Source of the DNA: Mycobacterium sp. 852013-50091_SCH5140682
GTDB lineage: Bacteria > Actinomycetota > Actinomycetes > Mycobacteriales > Mycobacteriaceae
Reading direction: 5' to 3'
NCBI RefSeq assembly: GCF_001665685.1
Contig: NZ_LZTB01000013.1
Location: 50,653-114,652 of the forward strand
DNA: 64,000 nt
How positions within the stretch are numbered: the first letter of the stretch is position 1; every line of letters starts with the position of its first letter. Below are positions 24,182-32,318 of this stretch, in pieces. Under the pieces are notes generated by a model. That model saw only the letters and a list, made by a program, of their open reading frames with translations. It was not told the DNA's origin and searched no databases. Position numbers and translations under genes: made by a program.

Positions 24182-25789
24182 ATGATGCAGCCAAGCGATA
24201 ACGCGGTGCCGGCAGGGGCCCAGCCAGAGCCGACGGGTTGGGCCCTGTCCACCGCCGACGATCCTCGTGTCACCGCGGAGCAGGAACACGAGGACTACAC
24301 CTACCATGTCGTACCAACGACGGCACGCCTACCGCGCCGGGCCGTTCTCGGCAGTTGGTGGTCGATCGCCAGCGCGATGGCGTTCCTGTATTACGGCGTG
24401 CTGGCAGCCACTCTCGCAGGGACGCAGCAGGCCCTGATCGGCCTTCTCTTGGTCATCGTGGTCAGTTCCCTGCTGGGCGCCTTCGCAACCAATGCGTCCA
24501 TCCGCCGGGGTGTGAACTCCATGCTGCTCACCCGCGAGATCTTCGGGGTCCGCGGAGCGGTTGTGACGCCGCTGATCTGCGGGCTGGGCGCGCTCTACTA
24601 CGCGGTATTCGAGTCCAGTGTGATGGCCGCTGCGCTACATGCCTATTTTCGAGTGTTCGACATCCGCGTCTGGTACGCGCTGGTCATCGTTGCCATGACG
24701 CCGCTCATGCTCGGCGGTATGCAAACCTGGCTCAACAAACTCAACTCGTGGTCGCTGCCGATCTTCCTGACCGGTGTCACCGCTGCGGTCGTGGTCGCCG
24801 CCCTGAGGTTCGGCTGGAGCGCCGACTGGTGGACTGCCGGGCCCGGCACCGCATCTCCAAATCCTTTGCCCGGCTGGCTGACTGCCTTCATTCTGTACAT
24901 GGGCAACTGGCTGCTCGTACCTGACACTCCAGAATTCGCGCGATTCGGCCGCATCCAGGACCGGCGCTTCCACGCTCACATTAGTTTCGGATGGGCGTTC
25001 TACCTGGTGGCGTATGGCTTCAGCGGGGTGGCGGGAATCCTCATAGTTTCCTGGGCGGCCCCGGGCACCACGATCGCCGAATCCGCTGTCACGACAGGCA
25101 TTGTCGCCTCGTTAGGTGCAGCCGGCCTGGTCGTGGTGATCGTCAGTCAAGTCCGCATCAACTCGGCCAACTTCTACGTTGCGAGCACCTGCTTGGAACG
25201 CGTGGTAGGCCAACTGTCGAGGCGCAACCTTCCGCGACGCGCATGGGTGGTGCTGCTCGCGGTGGTGACATTCGTGTTGATGCTCACCAACGTATTCAGC
25301 TACATCGCAACGGCGCTGGCCTGGCAGGGTATCGTCACCGTCTCCTGGGTTGGCATCGTGACGGTGCACCTGCTCCGCGTTACGCCAGATCCCGAGATCC
25401 GCGCCAGCAGACTGCCCATGCTTACAAGAGGTTTCGTCGTTTGGGTCGCCGCGACCGGAATCGGGCTGCTAGCCCTCAACTTCGGGCCACCGACCACGGC
25501 GAGTCTGGCGCCGCTGATCTCGCTGTTCGCAAGCATCATCCTGTATCTCACGCAGGTTCGCGTGCTGCGTCGCCGCCTTGGCGCCGGACGCTCCGTCGAC
25601 GGGCGCGAGGCGATCGACGACGTGTGGAACACGCGCACACTGTGCACGAACTGCGGGCTGAGCTACACGACCTATGAAATGGACGCTCTGGAGGGAGCGC
25701 CGGACATGCCCCGATGCCTGGAGTGTCAGCTTGAGTCACCCCGTCACGACACTCACATCCATGAACCGAACATCCCCAACACTGCATAG
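24182..25789 (+). CDS. NCS1-type (cytosine/purine/allantoin) permease with C-terminal Cys4 tail
   Basis: A 535-residue transporter with about 12 membrane helices, starting at ATG 24182. The cytosine-permease pattern is seen from RAVLGSWWSIASAMAFLYYG through LLGAFATNASIRRGVNSMLLTREIFGVRG to FILYMGNWLLVPDTPEF. NCS1 carriers import nucleobases, hydantoins, allantoin and similar ring amides with protons or sodium. Unusually, the cytoplasmic C-terminus adds about 50 residues with CTNC (488-491) and CLEC (512-515), a probable zinc ribbon, followed by a His-rich end HDTHIHEP. I know of no standard role for this in NCS1 proteins. A ring amide or imide carrier fits the hydantoinase-type operon nearby. 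Confidence 0.88.
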   Translation: MMQPSDNAVPAGAQPEPTGWALSTADDPRVTAEQEHEDYTYHVVPTTARLPRRAVLGSWWSIASAMAFLYYGVLAATLAGTQQALIGLLLVIVVSSLLGAFATNASIRRGVNSMLLTREIFGVRGAVVTPLICGLGALYYAVFESSVMAAALHAYFRVFDIRVWYALVIVAMTPLMLGGMQTWLNKLNSWSLPIFLTGVTAAVVVAALRFGWSADWWTAGPGTASPNPLPGWLTAFILYMGNWLLVPDTPEFARFGRIQDRRFHAHISFGWAFYLVAYGFSGVAGILIVSWAAPGTTIAESAVTTGIVASLGAAGLVVVIVSQVRINSANFYVASTCLERVVGQLSRRNLPRRAWVVLLAVVTFVLMLTNVFSYIATALAWQGIVTVSWVGIVTVHLLRVTPDPEIRASRLPMLTRGFVVWVAATGIGLLALNFGPPTTASLAPLISLFASIILYLTQVRVLRRRLGAGRSVDGREAIDDVWNTRTLCTNCGLSYTTYEMDALEGAPDMPRCLECQLESPRHDTHIHEPNIPNTA

Positions 25790-25803
25790 GAAGGCAGATA
25801 CCG

Positions 25804-26583
25804 GTGTCACCATCCCTGCAAGACAAGGTAGTCATCGTGACCGGAGCAGGCTCCGGCATGGGCGAAGCGATGACACAACAGTTCGTCACCGCAGGCGCTC
25901 GCGTCGCCGCGCTGGACATCAATGAGGCGAAGGCCAAGGCTGTGGTCGCCGCCCTCGGCGTCGCCGACAACCAGGCAACCGCGGTCGCCGTCGACATCGC
26001 GTCGGAGGAATCGGTGACCGACGCCGTCAGTCAGGTACTCAGGTGGGCAGGCCGCATCGACGTACTGTGCAACAACGCAGGCATCATCGACAGCTTCCGC
26101 CCCGCCCACGAGGTCCCGATCGAGGAATGGAACCGCAACATCGCAGTCAACCTCACCGGGCCGTTCCTGATGTCACGTGCAGTCATCCCCGATATGTTGA
26201 GTCGTTCGCGCGGCGTCATCATCAACACCGCATCAATTGCTTCGATGAGCGCCGCAGGCGGTGGAACTGCTTACACCGCAGCAAAACACGGTGTGCTGGG
26301 TATGACTCGCCAGCTGACCTTCGACTACGGCACCCGCGGCATCCGGGTCAACGCGATCTGCCCGGGCGCGACGCTGACCGGCCTTACCGTGCCTGAGGGC
26401 GACGCGAGCCATCTGCCGGATTCCGACGCCGAGATCGCCCGTATCCCCGCCCAGCGGTGGTGCCAACCCGCCGAGATCGCACGGTTGGCGCTCTTTTTGG
26501 CCAGCGACGACGCCGATTACATCCATGGCGCGGCCATGGTCATCGACGGGGGCTGGCTGACCGCCGCCCGTAACCCGATCTAG
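25804..26583 (+). CDS. SDR-family NAD-dependent oxidoreductase
   Basis: A 259-residue classical SDR, starting at GTG 25804, 14 bases after the permease stop. The motifs are TGAGSGMGEAM (cofactor loop), LDINEAKAK with Asp indicating NAD, CNNAGIID, and the catalytic residues in TASIASMSAAGG and YTAAKHG. The protein ends DYIHGAAMVIDGGW. It is one of two SDRs that flank the ferritin-like gene. In the inferred pathway these would oxidise a hydroxylated (carbinolamine-type or secondary alcohol) P450 product to the carbonyl or lactam that HyuA/HyuB can open. No substrate-specific residue can be named. Confidence 0.93.
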   Translation: MSPSLQDKVVIVTGAGSGMGEAMTQQFVTAGARVAALDINEAKAKAVVAALGVADNQATAVAVDIASEESVTDAVSQVLRWAGRIDVLCNNAGIIDSFRPAHEVPIEEWNRNIAVNLTGPFLMSRAVIPDMLSRSRGVIINTASIASMSAAGGGTAYTAAKHGVLGMTRQLTFDYGTRGIRVNAICPGATLTGLTVPEGDASHLPDSDAEIARIPAQRWCQPAEIARLALFLASDDADYIHGAAMVIDGGWLTAARNPI

Positions 26584-26612
26584 ACGCAACCGCGGCACGG
26601 TAGGACACCCAG

Positions 26613-27116
26613 ATGAGATCCGACAACCTGTTGGACGAGACATCCGACGACGCGGCGTCTGTGCGCGAGGCGCTGCTGTGCCGGGCCTACGAGGGCGAGA
26701 TCATCGGCTGTGCCATGTACGACCGGATGGTCAGCGATCCGGCGTACCCGAAGAAAGATGCCCTGCATCTGCTCTACGTGGTCGAGCGCATCACCGCCGA
26801 GGCTCTCGAACCATTGATCACCCGCTACCACGTCGCGGTCGACAACGAGTCCGCGACCCGCGAAGGCCACCAACTCGCCGCAGCACTGTCAGGACAGCCG
26901 TGGAAGGACATGTGGGCGAAGGTCATTCGGCTGGCTGATGACTACCTTTCGGACTTTCGGCGGCTGGCCGATGTCCTTGACGGGGACGACGCCGCCGTTG
27001 GCCGGCAGGTCGTCGAGCACGAAGAAGCACTGATCGCGTTTGCCAACCGCGAGATCGCCGACGCCCTCGATCCGTTGGCCCCACTCGTGGAGTATCAGAG
27101 ACGGTACGCACGGTAG
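26613..27116 (+). CDS. Putative ferritin-like four-helix protein
   Basis: A 167-residue protein starting at ATG 26613, 30 bases after the SDR. It is almost entirely helical. Acidic motifs spaced along the helices suggest a di-iron or ferritin-like bundle: YEGEIIGCAMYDRM near residue 26, YVVERITAEALEPLITRYH near residue 60, and VVEHEEALIAFANREI near residue 135. The E/H pattern resembles the ligands of ferritin-like and COQ7-like proteins, but it has not been checked against a structure. If real, the protein could be an oxygenase, an oxygen-sensing partner, or an electron or oxygen-protection factor for the pathway. An iron-free helical protein remains possible. No signal peptide is seen. Confidence 0.55.
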   Translation: MRSDNLLDETSDDAASVREALLCRAYEGEIIGCAMYDRMVSDPAYPKKDALHLLYVVERITAEALEPLITRYHVAVDNESATREGHQLAAALSGQPWKDMWAKVIRLADDYLSDFRRLADVLDGDDAAVGRQVVEHEEALIAFANREIADALDPLAPLVEYQRRYAR

Positions 27117-27191
27117 TGCGTACCACCCTCGGCCGAGGATCGGGCCGCCGCATCATCCCCGCACCATCATGGAAAGTTCAAGGAGCAGAAC

Positions 27192-28019
27192 GTGTCTGTA
27201 GGTAACGGCGCGCAACTTGCCGGGCGCACGGCCATCGTCACCGGCGCGGGACGCGGCATCGGCGAGTCCATCGCACTCACCCTCGCCGACCGCGGAGCGC
27301 AGGTCATGGTCGTCGGTCGAGCGTCGGAACCACTCAATACGACAGTGGCAGCCATCGAGGAGCGGGGAGGCACCGCATTCGCGGTGCAGGCCGACATCTC
27401 ATCCTCGGCCGACGTCTCAGCCATGGTCTCAGAAGCGATGAGGCGGTGGGGGCACATCGACATCCTCGTCAACAACGCCGCGATTTTCGACGAACCGCCG
27501 TTTTTCGACTTGGATGAGAAAACCTTCCAAGCCACGTTCGCCATCAACGTGACCGGAACGTTTCTGCTGTCGCAGGCCGTGGCCCGGCACATGGCCGACG
27601 CCGGGAAGGGATCGATCATCCATATCTCCTCCATCGATGCGCTCGGCGCCGACGGTCCCTTCACCGCGTATACGGCCACCAAGGCTGCGGTAGTCAGCCT
27701 CGCCCGCACAATGACCATGGAGCTGGCCCCGCTGGGCATCAGAGTCAACTGTGTGGCACCGGGTTTCGTCAATACCGACATGGTGCACAAAACCTCGACA
27801 CCCAACGTTCTGCAACACATGCTGAACGACTTCACCCGGGTGCCGATGCGTCGGCTCGTCGAGCCCGACGAGATCGGTGCGGCCGTCGCTTTCCTGGCCT
27901 CCGACGACGCATCGGCCATCACGGGAATCAATCTCGTCGTCGACGGCGGGCTCACCTCCAACCTGTTCGTCATGGAGACGTTGCCCGAACCCATGATTCC
28001 GTTGGGCGAGGACGACTAG
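27192..28019 (+). CDS. SDR-family oxidoreductase
   Basis: A 275-residue classical SDR, starting at GTG 27192 behind AAGGAG. The motifs are TGAGRGIGESIA, VNNAAIFDEPPFF, ISSIDALGADG with YTATKAA, and a long C-terminal end (ASAITGINLVVDGGLTSNLF) that extends about 20 residues beyond the usual GG motif. The sequence after beta-2 (VVGRASE) suggests NADP use. It is the second SDR of this array, following the ferritin-like gene at 75 bases and preceding whiB at 36. Having two SDRs of different cofactor type in one operon suggests two separate redox steps or a pair acting on different intermediates. Confidence 0.93.
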   Translation: MSVGNGAQLAGRTAIVTGAGRGIGESIALTLADRGAQVMVVGRASEPLNTTVAAIEERGGTAFAVQADISSSADVSAMVSEAMRRWGHIDILVNNAAIFDEPPFFDLDEKTFQATFAINVTGTFLLSQAVARHMADAGKGSIIHISSIDALGADGPFTAYTATKAAVVSLARTMTMELAPLGIRVNCVAPGFVNTDMVHKTSTPNVLQHMLNDFTRVPMRRLVEPDEIGAAVAFLASDDASAITGINLVVDGGLTSNLFVMETLPEPMIPLGEDD

Positions 28020-28055
28020 CCAAGCAGGTCGGACCACATTGATCGGATCACACAG

Positions 28056-28376
28056 GTGACCGACCCCGAGTCGTGGGGTTGGCGAGTGAGAGCGCGTTGT
28101 CGCGGTGAGGATCTCGGCCTGTTCTTCCATCCCGATGGAGAACGAGGACACGCCCGCCGTCGTCGCCAGGAGCTCGCCAAACAGCTGTGTGCGCAATGTC
28201 CGGTCGTGCCTCAATGCCGTGAACACGCGGTGGCTTACGAAGAGGCATTCGGCATCTGGGGTGGACTCACCGAAGACGAGCGCAGCCGCCAGCTGCCAGA
28301 CCGCGCGGTACGTCTGCGGACGCACCGCGCCCATGAGCGGCACGATATGACCGACCGCGGCGAAAGCTCCATGTGA
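28056..28376 (+). CDS. WhiB-family iron-sulfur transcriptional regulator
   Basis: A 106-residue actinobacteria-specific regulator, starting at GTG 28056. The four cluster-binding cysteines are Cys15, Cys45, Cys48 and Cys54 (CxxC as CAQC), and the family turn GIWGG is at 66-70, followed by a basic region (DRAVRLRTHRAH) that can contact DNA. WhiB proteins hold a [4Fe-4S] cluster, respond to oxygen or nitric oxide, and often act by binding sigma factors. It is the last gene of the plus-strand catabolic array and is followed by a strong hairpin. A WhiB protein inside a P450/permease operon suggests redox-linked control, but this is inferred from position alone. Confidence 0.92.
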   Translation: MTDPESWGWRVRARCRGEDLGLFFHPDGERGHARRRRQELAKQLCAQCPVVPQCREHAVAYEEAFGIWGGLTEDERSRQLPDRAVRLRTHRAHERHDMTDRGESSM

Positions 28377-28433
28377 CACACGTCGTTCGGGCGGTTGGTG
28401 ATACTCGGGCCCGAGTTACGACGTTCACAGCGG

Positions 28434-28482
28434 AAAACCCGCGTTCTGGCGGATGTTGGAACACCCGGAGAACGCGGGTTTT
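28434..28482. terminator. Strong bidirectional terminator between convergent whiB and APC genes
   Basis: A perfect 14-bp inverted repeat (AAAACCCGCGTTCT and AGAACGCGGGTTTT) with a 21-base loop. The GC-rich stem is flanked by A4 on one side and T4 on the other, so it works in both directions between the whiB stop at 28376 and the permease stop at 28501. Confidence 0.85.
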
Positions 28483-28500
28483 ACGCCCCTTCAGCTCAGA

Positions 28501-29979
28501 TCAGCCGACCTTCTGCCTGCCGATCCGGGCAAAAGTGGCGGGACGCCGAACGCGGTACACGGCAGCAAGCACGATGCCGGCCACAAAAGTGCCCCAGAGC
28601 ACAATCTGCAGCGCCCACGCCTGCGCCAACGAACCGCCGGTCATCGACGTGAAGTGCGTGATGGCCAGATACAGCACCGTTGCCATGCTGATCGAGCTGA
28701 GCAGCGGAGCGATGAACATGTGGAACACCCTGCGTTCGGTGATATCTGTGCGCCTGCGGAAGAACACCAGTGCACTGACACCGGTGAGGAACATCAGCAC
28801 CAGTACCGCGAACCCTCCGGTGCCCGCCAGGCTGGCGTATACGTGGCCGGGATCGGCCTTGGCGATCGCAACACCGCCCAGCACAAGGAGCAGCACTGCC
28901 GTGACCGTCACTGAACTGACATAGGGCGAGCCATGTTTCGGGTGTACCCGGCCAAGCTGTCCCGGGAGCACCTTATCGACCCCGAGGGAGTATGTGTATC
29001 GCGCCAGGATGTTCTGCACGGAGAGCAGACAGGCAAAGATCGACGAGCACAGCAACACTCGGACGAGATCGGTTGCCCACAGGCCTACATATGATCGGAC
29101 CGCATTCGGGAACATCCCCGCGTAGTCGTTGATCGCAACATCCTGCGCCTGGCTGGGGCCGTAGGCAACGATCAGCAGCCAAATGCTGACCAGGTAGAAA
29201 ACTCCGATGAAAACCACCGCGCCGTACGTCGCCCTGGGAACGGTCTTGTCAGGGTCCTTCGTCTCTTCCCGGAAGATCGCAGTGGCCTCGAAACCGAGAA
29301 AACAGGTGGCAGCGAACAACACCGCCAACCCGACATCTCCGGCGGCGAACCCGGCCAACGAGAATGGTTGCAGTGAACGGCCTTCCGGGCCTCCCTTGAC
29401 CATTACAGCGGCATTGAAGATGAGCACGATCAGGATTTCGCAACCCATCACCACCGACAGGACCTTCGCCGACAGGTCAATGCGGAAATACCCCAAGACG
29501 CCGGTGGTCGTCACGCACAGCACCGAATACATCCACCACGGGAGGCTCGGGCCGTGAAAGGTCTCGCTCACGAGGCTCGACGCGATGGTTCCGAAGAATG
29601 CGACTGTACCGACGGCCATCGTCACGTAGCCGAACATCGCCAGGAAGCTGGACCCCAAGCCGGCATGCCTACCCATACCAGCCGTGATGTACGCATAGAA
29701 CGCACCTGGGTTGGGGAGATAGCGCGTCATGGTGGTGTAGCCGACGGCGAACAGCAGCAACAGGACAATGGCAACCGCGAAGGCGATCGGCGCGCTGCGG
29801 TTGTACGTGAGCACGAACACTGCGAAAGCCGCGACCACTGTGAGCGGAGCCGAGAACGCCAGGACGGTGAGCATCAACTCCACCACACCGATTCGGCCCT
29901 GGAGTTTATGTCGGGTGTCATCGGCAGACGACGGGTCTTGCGCCGTCAACGGCGGCGGGATCTTCACCTGATCGGTCAT
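28501..29979 (-). CDS. APC-family amino acid permease
   Basis: A 492-residue membrane transporter with about 12 helices. The start is ATG 29979, with GAAGGG about 6 bases upstream. The family signatures are LAFSAPLTVVAAFAVF in helix 1, RYLPNPGAFYAYITAGMGRHAG, and LGFEATAIFREETKDPDKTVPRATY at helix 6. It ends YRVRRPATFARIGRQKVG. It is closer to the permease at 62363 than to the one at 22205 (shared YITAG and ARIGRQ patterns). It is transcribed toward whiB and separated from it by a strong hairpin. A regulon motif (30013-30029) lies 34-50 bases upstream of its start, so it should be co-regulated with the P450/hydantoinase units. Confidence 0.93.
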   Translation of the reverse strand: MTDQVKIPPPLTAQDPSSADDTRHKLQGRIGVVELMLTVLAFSAPLTVVAAFAVFVLTYNRSAPIAFAVAIVLLLLFAVGYTTMTRYLPNPGAFYAYITAGMGRHAGLGSSFLAMFGYVTMAVGTVAFFGTIASSLVSETFHGPSLPWWMYSVLCVTTTGVLGYFRIDLSAKVLSVVMGCEILIVLIFNAAVMVKGGPEGRSLQPFSLAGFAAGDVGLAVLFAATCFLGFEATAIFREETKDPDKTVPRATYGAVVFIGVFYLVSIWLLIVAYGPSQAQDVAINDYAGMFPNAVRSYVGLWATDLVRVLLCSSIFACLLSVQNILARYTYSLGVDKVLPGQLGRVHPKHGSPYVSSVTVTAVLLLVLGGVAIAKADPGHVYASLAGTGGFAVLVLMFLTGVSALVFFRRRTDITERRVFHMFIAPLLSSISMATVLYLAITHFTSMTGGSLAQAWALQIVLWGTFVAGIVLAAVYRVRRPATFARIGRQKVG

Positions 29980-30012
29980 GTAAGGCCCTTCGTTTCCCTG
30001 TCAGAGCGGCTA

Positions 30013-30029
30013 GATAAATGATGTTTAAG
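30013..30029 (-). promoter_or_regulatory. Regulon motif before the APC permease gene
   Basis: On the minus strand it reads CTTAAACATCATTTATC. It lies 34-50 bases upstream of the permease ATG at 29979 and points toward it. Confidence 0.55.
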
Positions 30030-30160
30030 TAAATGCAGTCAGCACATGCGTCGCCGCGGATCAACCAACGTGTGGCTCGGCGTTGATATTCGGTTGTGCC
30101 TGCAGATGGTCGCCCACACGTGATCCAGACCACTGGCATCACGACTGTAGATCACACTTA

Positions 30161-30177
30161 ACTAACATTCAATAGCA
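30161..30177 (+). promoter_or_regulatory. Regulon motif, distal copy
   Basis: It reads ACTAACATTCAATAGCA, preceded by CTTA. It lies about 130 bases from the previous copy on the opposite strand. There is no plus-strand gene near it, so it may be an auxiliary site. Confidence 0.45.
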
Positions 30178-30544
30178 GCGCTTCGGACGAGAAGGCCCGA
30201 ACAACCGCGTACACGATCTGACCCGCCCGTAACGAACCTCAGTGCACCGCTTTCAACGCAGCATCGAGGAAGGGCAACCGCCCAGCGGGCTCACTCACCG
30301 TTCCCCTCGAGCGCCTGGCGACGACCGTCGACCACGCGACGACCATCCCCTCGTCCACCAACTGATCGCGCCACTGGCGAAGAGTTGGCATCGCGAACGT
30401 AATTTGCAGACGCGGATTTCGATAGGTGTTGGCGCAGTCGTCCGTTGGCTCCTATCGCGTGCCGCTGGGTGCGCAGATGGCGTCGACCGACGAGGGGCCA
30501 CACAGTATGTGCCGTCGCTGCGTAAGCCCACGGCCGCCAAATCG

Positions 30545-31468
30545 TCAGATCACCGTGAGTACGGTTTTTCCGGTGGCATTGCGTACAGATTGGGCTTGGC
30601 CAGCATGTTCCAGTGGGATCGTGGTGGCGACGGTGGGAGTCAGGACTCCACGGTCGACGAGATCGGCCAGTGCGGTGAGTCCGAGCCGGTCGGCTTCGAC
30701 GAACAGCCCTGCCACTCGGATGTTGCGTGCCGCTGCTGCCTCGGCAACGACCGGGAGCGACTGGGGCAAGGTCGACACCAGCATTCCGCCGGGTTTGAGC
30801 ACCCGCAGCGCTTTCTCGGGGTAGTCGTGTCCGATCATGTCGAAAACCACATCGAGATCAGCAAGCACGGCACTGAAATCCGTTGTAGTGTAGTCGATCA
30901 CCTCATCGGCACCGAGATTGGTGACGTAGTCGGTGACTGTGGGATCAGCCAACGCGGCGACGTGGGCGCCGCGCGCTTTGGCGATCTGTACCGCGAGGTG
31001 TCCTACCCCACCGGCGGGTGCGGTGATGAGAACCCGGCTGCCGGCATCGACGCGGGCAGTCTCTACCAGCGCCTGCCAGGCAGTGAGCCCGGCCAGCGGT
31101 AGAGCCGCAGCGTGCACATGGTCGAGCCTGGCGGGCTTCGGTACGAACACCCGGGTGGGCGCAACCACGTACTGGGCGTAGGCGCCGTGACCTTTCGGGA
31201 ACGGCAGCAGACCGAAGACTTCATCACCGGGACGAAACAGCGTCACTCCGACACCGACGGCCTCCACGGTCCCGGAGACATCCCAGCCGAGCACGAAGGG
31301 CGGTGGGCCGACGAACATGCCGGCCTGCCGATTCATCGCGTCGACGGGGTTGACCCCGGCTGCGTGCACGCGAACTTGGAGCTCCCCCATGCCCGGTTCG
31401 GGCCGGTCGATCTCGACGATGTGCAGGACCTCAGGGCCGCCGAGTTCGTCTTGACTGACCGCTCTCAT
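30545..31468 (-). CDS. Zinc-free MDR oxidoreductase (quinone reductase-like)
   Basis: A 307-residue medium-chain reductase. Its ATG (31468) overlaps the hydrolase stop as ATGA, a tight translational coupling. The N-terminal domain has AAGVNPVDAMNRQAGMF and LGWDVSGTVEAVG. The NADPH-binding motif is ITAPAGGVGHLAVQIAKARG. No zinc ligands are present. It is the last gene of a three-gene minus-strand set (conserved unknown, alpha/beta hydrolase, MDR). The second MDR at 47872 in this region has the same relation to a LuxR-hydrolase module, so both may act on similar carbonyl compounds. Confidence 0.9.
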   Translation of the reverse strand: MRAVSQDELGGPEVLHIVEIDRPEPGMGELQVRVHAAGVNPVDAMNRQAGMFVGPPPFVLGWDVSGTVEAVGVGVTLFRPGDEVFGLLPFPKGHGAYAQYVVAPTRVFVPKPARLDHVHAAALPLAGLTAWQALVETARVDAGSRVLITAPAGGVGHLAVQIAKARGAHVAALADPTVTDYVTNLGADEVIDYTTTDFSAVLADLDVVFDMIGHDYPEKALRVLKPGGMLVSTLPQSLPVVAEAAAARNIRVAGLFVEADRLGLTALADLVDRGVLTPTVATTIPLEHAGQAQSVRNATGKTVLTVI

Positions 31469-32304
31469 CGGGTTGCTCCAAGGAAGCTGTTGACCTCGCC
31501 GGCGAAGTCGTCGATGTGTTGGAAGAGGAAGCCGTGCCCGGCGTCGCTGTAGAGGACGACTTTGGCGTCAGGCAGCTTCTGCGACATCGCGTAGCTCGCG
31601 TAGGAGTTGATCATGACGTCGTGTGCGCCGTTGGCGACTAGGACGGGCAGCCTCAACTCACCGAGTCGGTCGTAGTAGCCGCCGAACGTCGCGATCGCCC
31701 CGAGCTGGGCGCGATAAGTGGAATCCTGCACTGCTGCTTTGGATTGGACGAGGCGGGTGTCGAGGCGGCGCAATGATGCCAGGCCGGCTGACCGTCCTTG
31801 TTCGGTCTCGGGAAAGAAGAGGTACAGGTAGTCCTCGTCGTCGTTGACGGCGTGTTGCAGGACTTCCCCAACCCGCGGCGGCGGGGTCGGTTGGTCGGGT
31901 ACACCGGCCGGGGTGCTGCCTGCAACGATCAGACGGCGCACCAGGTCCGGAGCGCGGAGGGCGACTCCCTGGGCGACGATGCCTCCGAGGGACCAGCCCA
32001 GAACGTCGACCTGGTGCAGGCCGAGTGCGCGGATGAAAGCGATGGCGCCGTCTGCGAGTTGGTCAAGGCTGGTGGGGGCGGTGCCGGTGGTGAAGCTGGT
32101 GCCGCGGTTGTCAAAGACGATGACTTCGCGTTCGGTGGCCAGCGCGTCCAGCAGCTGAGGGTCCCAGTGGTCGATGGTCCCGCGCAGGCGCATGCACAGC
32201 ACCAGCGGCACGCCACCTGGTGCGCCAAATCGCCGGTAGTGGAAGCGTTCTCCGTCGGGCCCGGCGACGAACCGGTCCTCGGCATGGTCGGATTGGTAGG
32301 TCAC
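31465..32304 (-). CDS. Alpha/beta hydrolase
   Basis: A 279-residue hydrolase of the alpha/beta fold, starting at GTG 32304, 14 bases after the unknown gene. The nucleophile elbow is GWSLGG, the oxyanion region reads MRLRGTIDHWDPQLLDAL in place of the more usual HGxG, and the acid-His pair is in VANGAHD and DAGHGFLF. Compared with typical esterases the HGxG glycine loop is altered to CMRLRG. The protein at 46724-47584 is a clear paralogue (GFSLGG, PDAGHGFLDQ). Cytoplasmic ester or C-C bond hydrolysis is likely, with unknown substrate. Confidence 0.9.
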   Translation of the reverse strand: MTYQSDHAEDRFVAGPDGERFHYRRFGAPGGVPLVLCMRLRGTIDHWDPQLLDALATEREVIVFDNRGTSFTTGTAPTSLDQLADGAIAFIRALGLHQVDVLGWSLGGIVAQGVALRAPDLVRRLIVAGSTPAGVPDQPTPPPRVGEVLQHAVNDDEDYLYLFFPETEQGRSAGLASLRRLDTRLVQSKAAVQDSTYRAQLGAIATFGGYYDRLGELRLPVLVANGAHDVMINSYASYAMSQKLPDAKVVLYSDAGHGFLFQHIDDFAGEVNSFLGATR

Positions 32305-32318
32305 GATGCTGGTCTCTT

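Larger units (their letters stand above)
29980..30544. other. Intergenic region with two regulon motifs
   Basis: 565 bases. The left part (to about 30200) is AT-richer and holds the two regulon motifs. From about 30230 to 30540 short open frames exist on both strands, but none has a ribosome site, family motif or convincing codon use. I see no gene here. Confidence 0.55.

Noticed and set aside
30242..30544. Possible small gene in the gap before the MDR
   Set aside because: Frames on both strands are short or are extensions of shadows of the MDR gene; none shows a start signal or known pattern.
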